In this document: in pieces, positions 61,899-64,000 of the stretch
Numbering within the stretch: position 1 is the first letter of the stretch
How the letters are laid out: every line of letters begins with the position of its first letter
From: Methylobacterium sp. PvR107
GTDB lineage: Bacteria; Pseudomonadota; Alphaproteobacteria; Rhizobiales; Beijerinckiaceae
Length of the DNA: 64,000 bases
Reading direction: 5' to 3'
NCBI RefSeq assembly: GCF_017833295.1
Contig: NZ_JAFIBW010000001.1
Location: 3,499,501-3,563,500 of the forward strand
Made by a program: the position numbers and the translations under genes
Notes under the pieces: generated by a model
What the model saw: only the letters and a program-made list of their open reading frames with translations
The model's database searches: none
What the model was told of the DNA's origin: nothing

Positions 61899-64000
61899 AT
61901 GGTGACGTCCGCCCCCGAAGCGGCCCCCCCGGATGCGCGGCCCGCCGTCGTCGCGGTCTGTGCCTCGGCCGCGAGCCCGGAATCGCTGCTGCATCTTCTG
62001 CGCACGCTGGCGCCGCAGCCCGATATGGCGCTCGTCATCGTGCTGCAGCACCGGGAGGCGCTGGACGCCGAGGCGTTCACGCAGGCGCTGCGCGAGGCCG
62101 GCCACGTCCCCAGCCCGGTCGCGCACGACGCTCCGCTCGTCGCGGGGAAGACCTACCTCCCCGATCCCGATGTCATCATGAGCCTGGAGGGCGGCCGGTT
62201 CCGGGTCAAGCCCGCCGAGCAGAGGCCGGGCGCGCGCGGGACCATCGACAGCTTCCTCGTGGCGCTGGCCAGCGACGAGGAGGCCAACAGCATCGTGGCG
62301 ATCCTGGCCGGCACGGGTGCGGACGGCACCCTCGGCTTCAAGGCCGTGAAGGAGGCGGGCGGGCTGACGCTCGCGGAGGAGACCGAGGAATCGCGCTCCA
62401 GCGAACTCGCGGGCAGCAACCATCCCGCCGCCCTGGCCGACGCGGTGCTGCCGATCGACCGGCTGGCGGAGCGGATCAAGGACGGCATCCGGCAGATCCG
62501 GGCGGGCGCCGAATTCGCCCGCCCCGACGCGGCCGACAACCCGGCCACGCTGGGGAGTATCGCGGCGGTGCTGCGCAAGCGGACCGGCCACGATTTTCAC
62601 GGCTACAAGCCCGGCACCTTCCTGCGCCGGGTCCAGCGGCGCATGCAGGTCGTTCAGATGTCCTCCGCGGCCGCCTATCTCGACCTGCTGCGCGAGCGGC
62701 CCAGCGAGGCCCAGGAGCTGTTCAACGACCTGCTGATCGGCGTCACGCAGTTCTTCCGCGATCCCAACGAATTCGAGCTGCTCGCCCGCGAAATCGTCCC
62801 GAAGCTGTTCGCCGGCAAATCGCAGAACGACCGGATCCGCGTCTGGGTGATCGGCTGCTCCACCGGCGAGGAGGCCTATTCCCTCGGAATCCTGCTGCGC
62901 GAGCACATGGCCACCCTCGACGAGGTGCCGCTGGTGCAGATCTTCGCGACCGATCTCGACGGCCGGGCGCTCGCGGCGGCCCGCGCCGCCCGCTACGCGC
63001 ACACGATCGCGGACGACATGTCGCCGGAGCGGCTGGCGCGCTGGTTCGTCAAGGAAGGCAACACCTACTGCGTGGTCAAGGAGCTGCGCGAGATGTGCAT
63101 CTTCTCGCAACACAGCATCATCAAGGACGCCCCGTTCTCGCGCCTCGACATCGTCTCCTGCCGCAACCTGCTGATCTACCTCGACGCCGAGCTGCAGAAC
63201 CAGGTGATCCCGCTGTTCCACTTCGCGCTGAAGCCGAGCGGCGTGCTGTTCCTGGGCAATTCCGAGAACGTCTCCCGCCACACCAACCTGTTCGCGCCGC
63301 TCGAGCCCCGCTCCCGGGTGTTCCGCCGGCTGGAAGCGTCCAACCGGGTGCTGCCCAACTTCCCGTTCACGGTGGCCTCGCTGCCTCCCGAGAGGCTGCC
63401 GGTTCGCAGCGTGGCGCCCAGCACGATCGAGCCGTCCCTGGCGCAGCGGGCCGAGCGCTTCGCGGAGCGATACGCGCCGGCCTACGTGATCCTCGACGAC
63501 GGCTACAACGTCCTGCATTTCTCCGCCCGGACGGGCCGCTACCTCGACCCGGTCGGCGGGGCGGCGACGCTGAACCTCCTGCAGCTGATCCACCCCGACC
63601 TGCGCTTCGACGTGCGCGAGGCGCTGTCGCGGGCCGCTGAGGCGGAGGAGACCGTCGAGCTCGAGGACCGGCGCATCGGGGTGAACGGCCACAGCCTCGT
63701 CGTCGACCTCGTGGTCGAGCCGGTCAAGCACGCCTCCGGCCCGGTGCGGAGCTACTTCGTCCTGTTCAAGGACGGGCACGCCGCGCCGGGACCCGGGCAG
63801 ATCGTCGTCCCGACCGCTTCCTCCGACCAGCAGGCCTACATCCAGCAGCTCGAAGCCGAGCTGCGCGAGACACGGGAGCGGCTCCAGGCGACCGCCGAGG
63901 AGGCCGAGGCCACCAGCGAGGAGCTGAAGGCCTCCAACGAGGAATATCAGTCCCTCAACGAGGAGCTGCAATCCGCCAACGAGGAATTGCAGACCTCCAA
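61899..64000 (+). CDS. CheB-CheR fusion signalling protein with PAS and coiled coil (runs off window)
   Basis: At least 700 residues, 3' end outside the window. The CheB-like domain (about 15-190) retains triad residues in VCASAASPESLL, VIVLQHREAL and AGTGADGTLGFKAVKEAGG. CheR methyltransferase (about 210-470) is seen in GVTQFFRDPNEFELLAREIV, WVIGCSTGEEAYSLGILL and DIVSCRNLLIYLDAELQ. A PAS-like region follows from about 520 (YVILDDGYNVLHFSARTGRY). From 645 a Glu-rich coiled coil (LEAELRETRERLQATAEEAE, NEEYQSLNEELQSANEEL) leads into the missing part, usually PAS plus HWE histidine kinase. An ATG at 61899 starts it. Confidence 0.88.
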   Translation, partial: MVTSAPEAAPPDARPAVVAVCASAASPESLLHLLRTLAPQPDMALVIVLQHREALDAEAFTQALREAGHVPSPVAHDAPLVAGKTYLPDPDVIMSLEGGRFRVKPAEQRPGARGTIDSFLVALASDEEANSIVAILAGTGADGTLGFKAVKEAGGLTLAEETEESRSSELAGSNHPAALADAVLPIDRLAERIKDGIRQIRAGAEFARPDAADNPATLGSIAAVLRKRTGHDFHGYKPGTFLRRVQRRMQVVQMSSAAAYLDLLRERPSEAQELFNDLLIGVTQFFRDPNEFELLAREIVPKLFAGKSQNDRIRVWVIGCSTGEEAYSLGILLREHMATLDEVPLVQIFATDLDGRALAAARAARYAHTIADDMSPERLARWFVKEGNTYCVVKELREMCIFSQHSIIKDAPFSRLDIVSCRNLLIYLDAELQNQVIPLFHFALKPSGVLFLGNSENVSRHTNLFAPLEPRSRVFRRLEASNRVLPNFPFTVASLPPERLPVRSVAPSTIEPSLAQRAERFAERYAPAYVILDDGYNVLHFSARTGRYLDPVGGAATLNLLQLIHPDLRFDVREALSRAAEAEETVELEDRRIGVNGHSLVVDLVVEPVKHASGPVRSYFVLFKDGHAAPGPGQIVVPTASSDQQAYIQQLEAELRETRERLQATAEEAEATSEELKASNEEYQSLNEELQSANEELQTS

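Noticed and set aside
61584..63971. 795-codon minus-strand frame
   Set aside because: Antisense shadow of the CheB-CheR fusion gene, which carries clear domains; the minus-strand text is low-complexity Arg/Leu/Glu.

Overview
The window looks like a chromosome segment of a high-GC alphaproteobacterium, most probably Methylobacterium or a close relative. The basis is base composition, the many short 'Methylobacterium-type' hypothetical proteins (DUF6894 and DUF1236 types), CheB/CheR and HWE-kinase style signalling, and family-level resemblance from memory; no database was searched.

The sequence falls into two parts that meet at about position 41,900. The left part (1 to 41,902) reads as accessory DNA, possibly one end of a genomic island. 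It holds small regulator-plus-enzyme cassettes: a two-component system (418-2569); an amidohydrolase and an orphan, AT-richer solute-binding protein (2834-5177); TetR/amidase/dehydrogenase/EthD (5927-9409); LysR with two oxidoreductases (9555-12233); and AraC/SDR (17535-19302). After these come an ECF41-type sigma factor with its apparent targets (19683-24313), a HEAT-repeat protein, an AlkX/YcaQ-type glycosylase, an EF-G-like GTPase and several tiny genes. It carries one IS630 and four different IS21-family elements. Three of the IS21 elements are stacked or nested at 35,280-41,902. There are also several broken genes, a MITE-like nest of inverted repeats (34814-35023) and a degenerate dispersed repeat found only on this side.

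The boundary is a 45-bp 3' fragment of a CAT-anticodon (initiator-Met-like) tRNA at 41903-41947, followed by a normal terminator. This is the geometry of an att site left by integration into the 3' end of a tRNA gene.

The right part (42,015-64,000) looks like ordinary chromosome: a Suv3-like helicase, LysR/MFS, a membrane cytochrome-ferredoxin-adenylate cyclase, a flavin amine oxidase, 3-methyladenine glycosylase, an XRE regulator with a divergent NAD-epimerase, RecD2, secreted small proteins, RuvB, and two CheB-type signalling proteins, the last running off the window. It has a different intergenic repeat, REP-like hairpins.

The most distinctive system is the ECF41 cluster. The sigma factor at 20125 has the WLPEP, DGGGK and NPDKL motifs of that family. 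Four sites fit TGTCA(C/T)A-N16/17-CGTC. They lie in front of its own operon, an NmrA/SDR-type gene, an MBL-fold hydrolase and an AhpD-like gene, which suggests a compact self-contained regulon.
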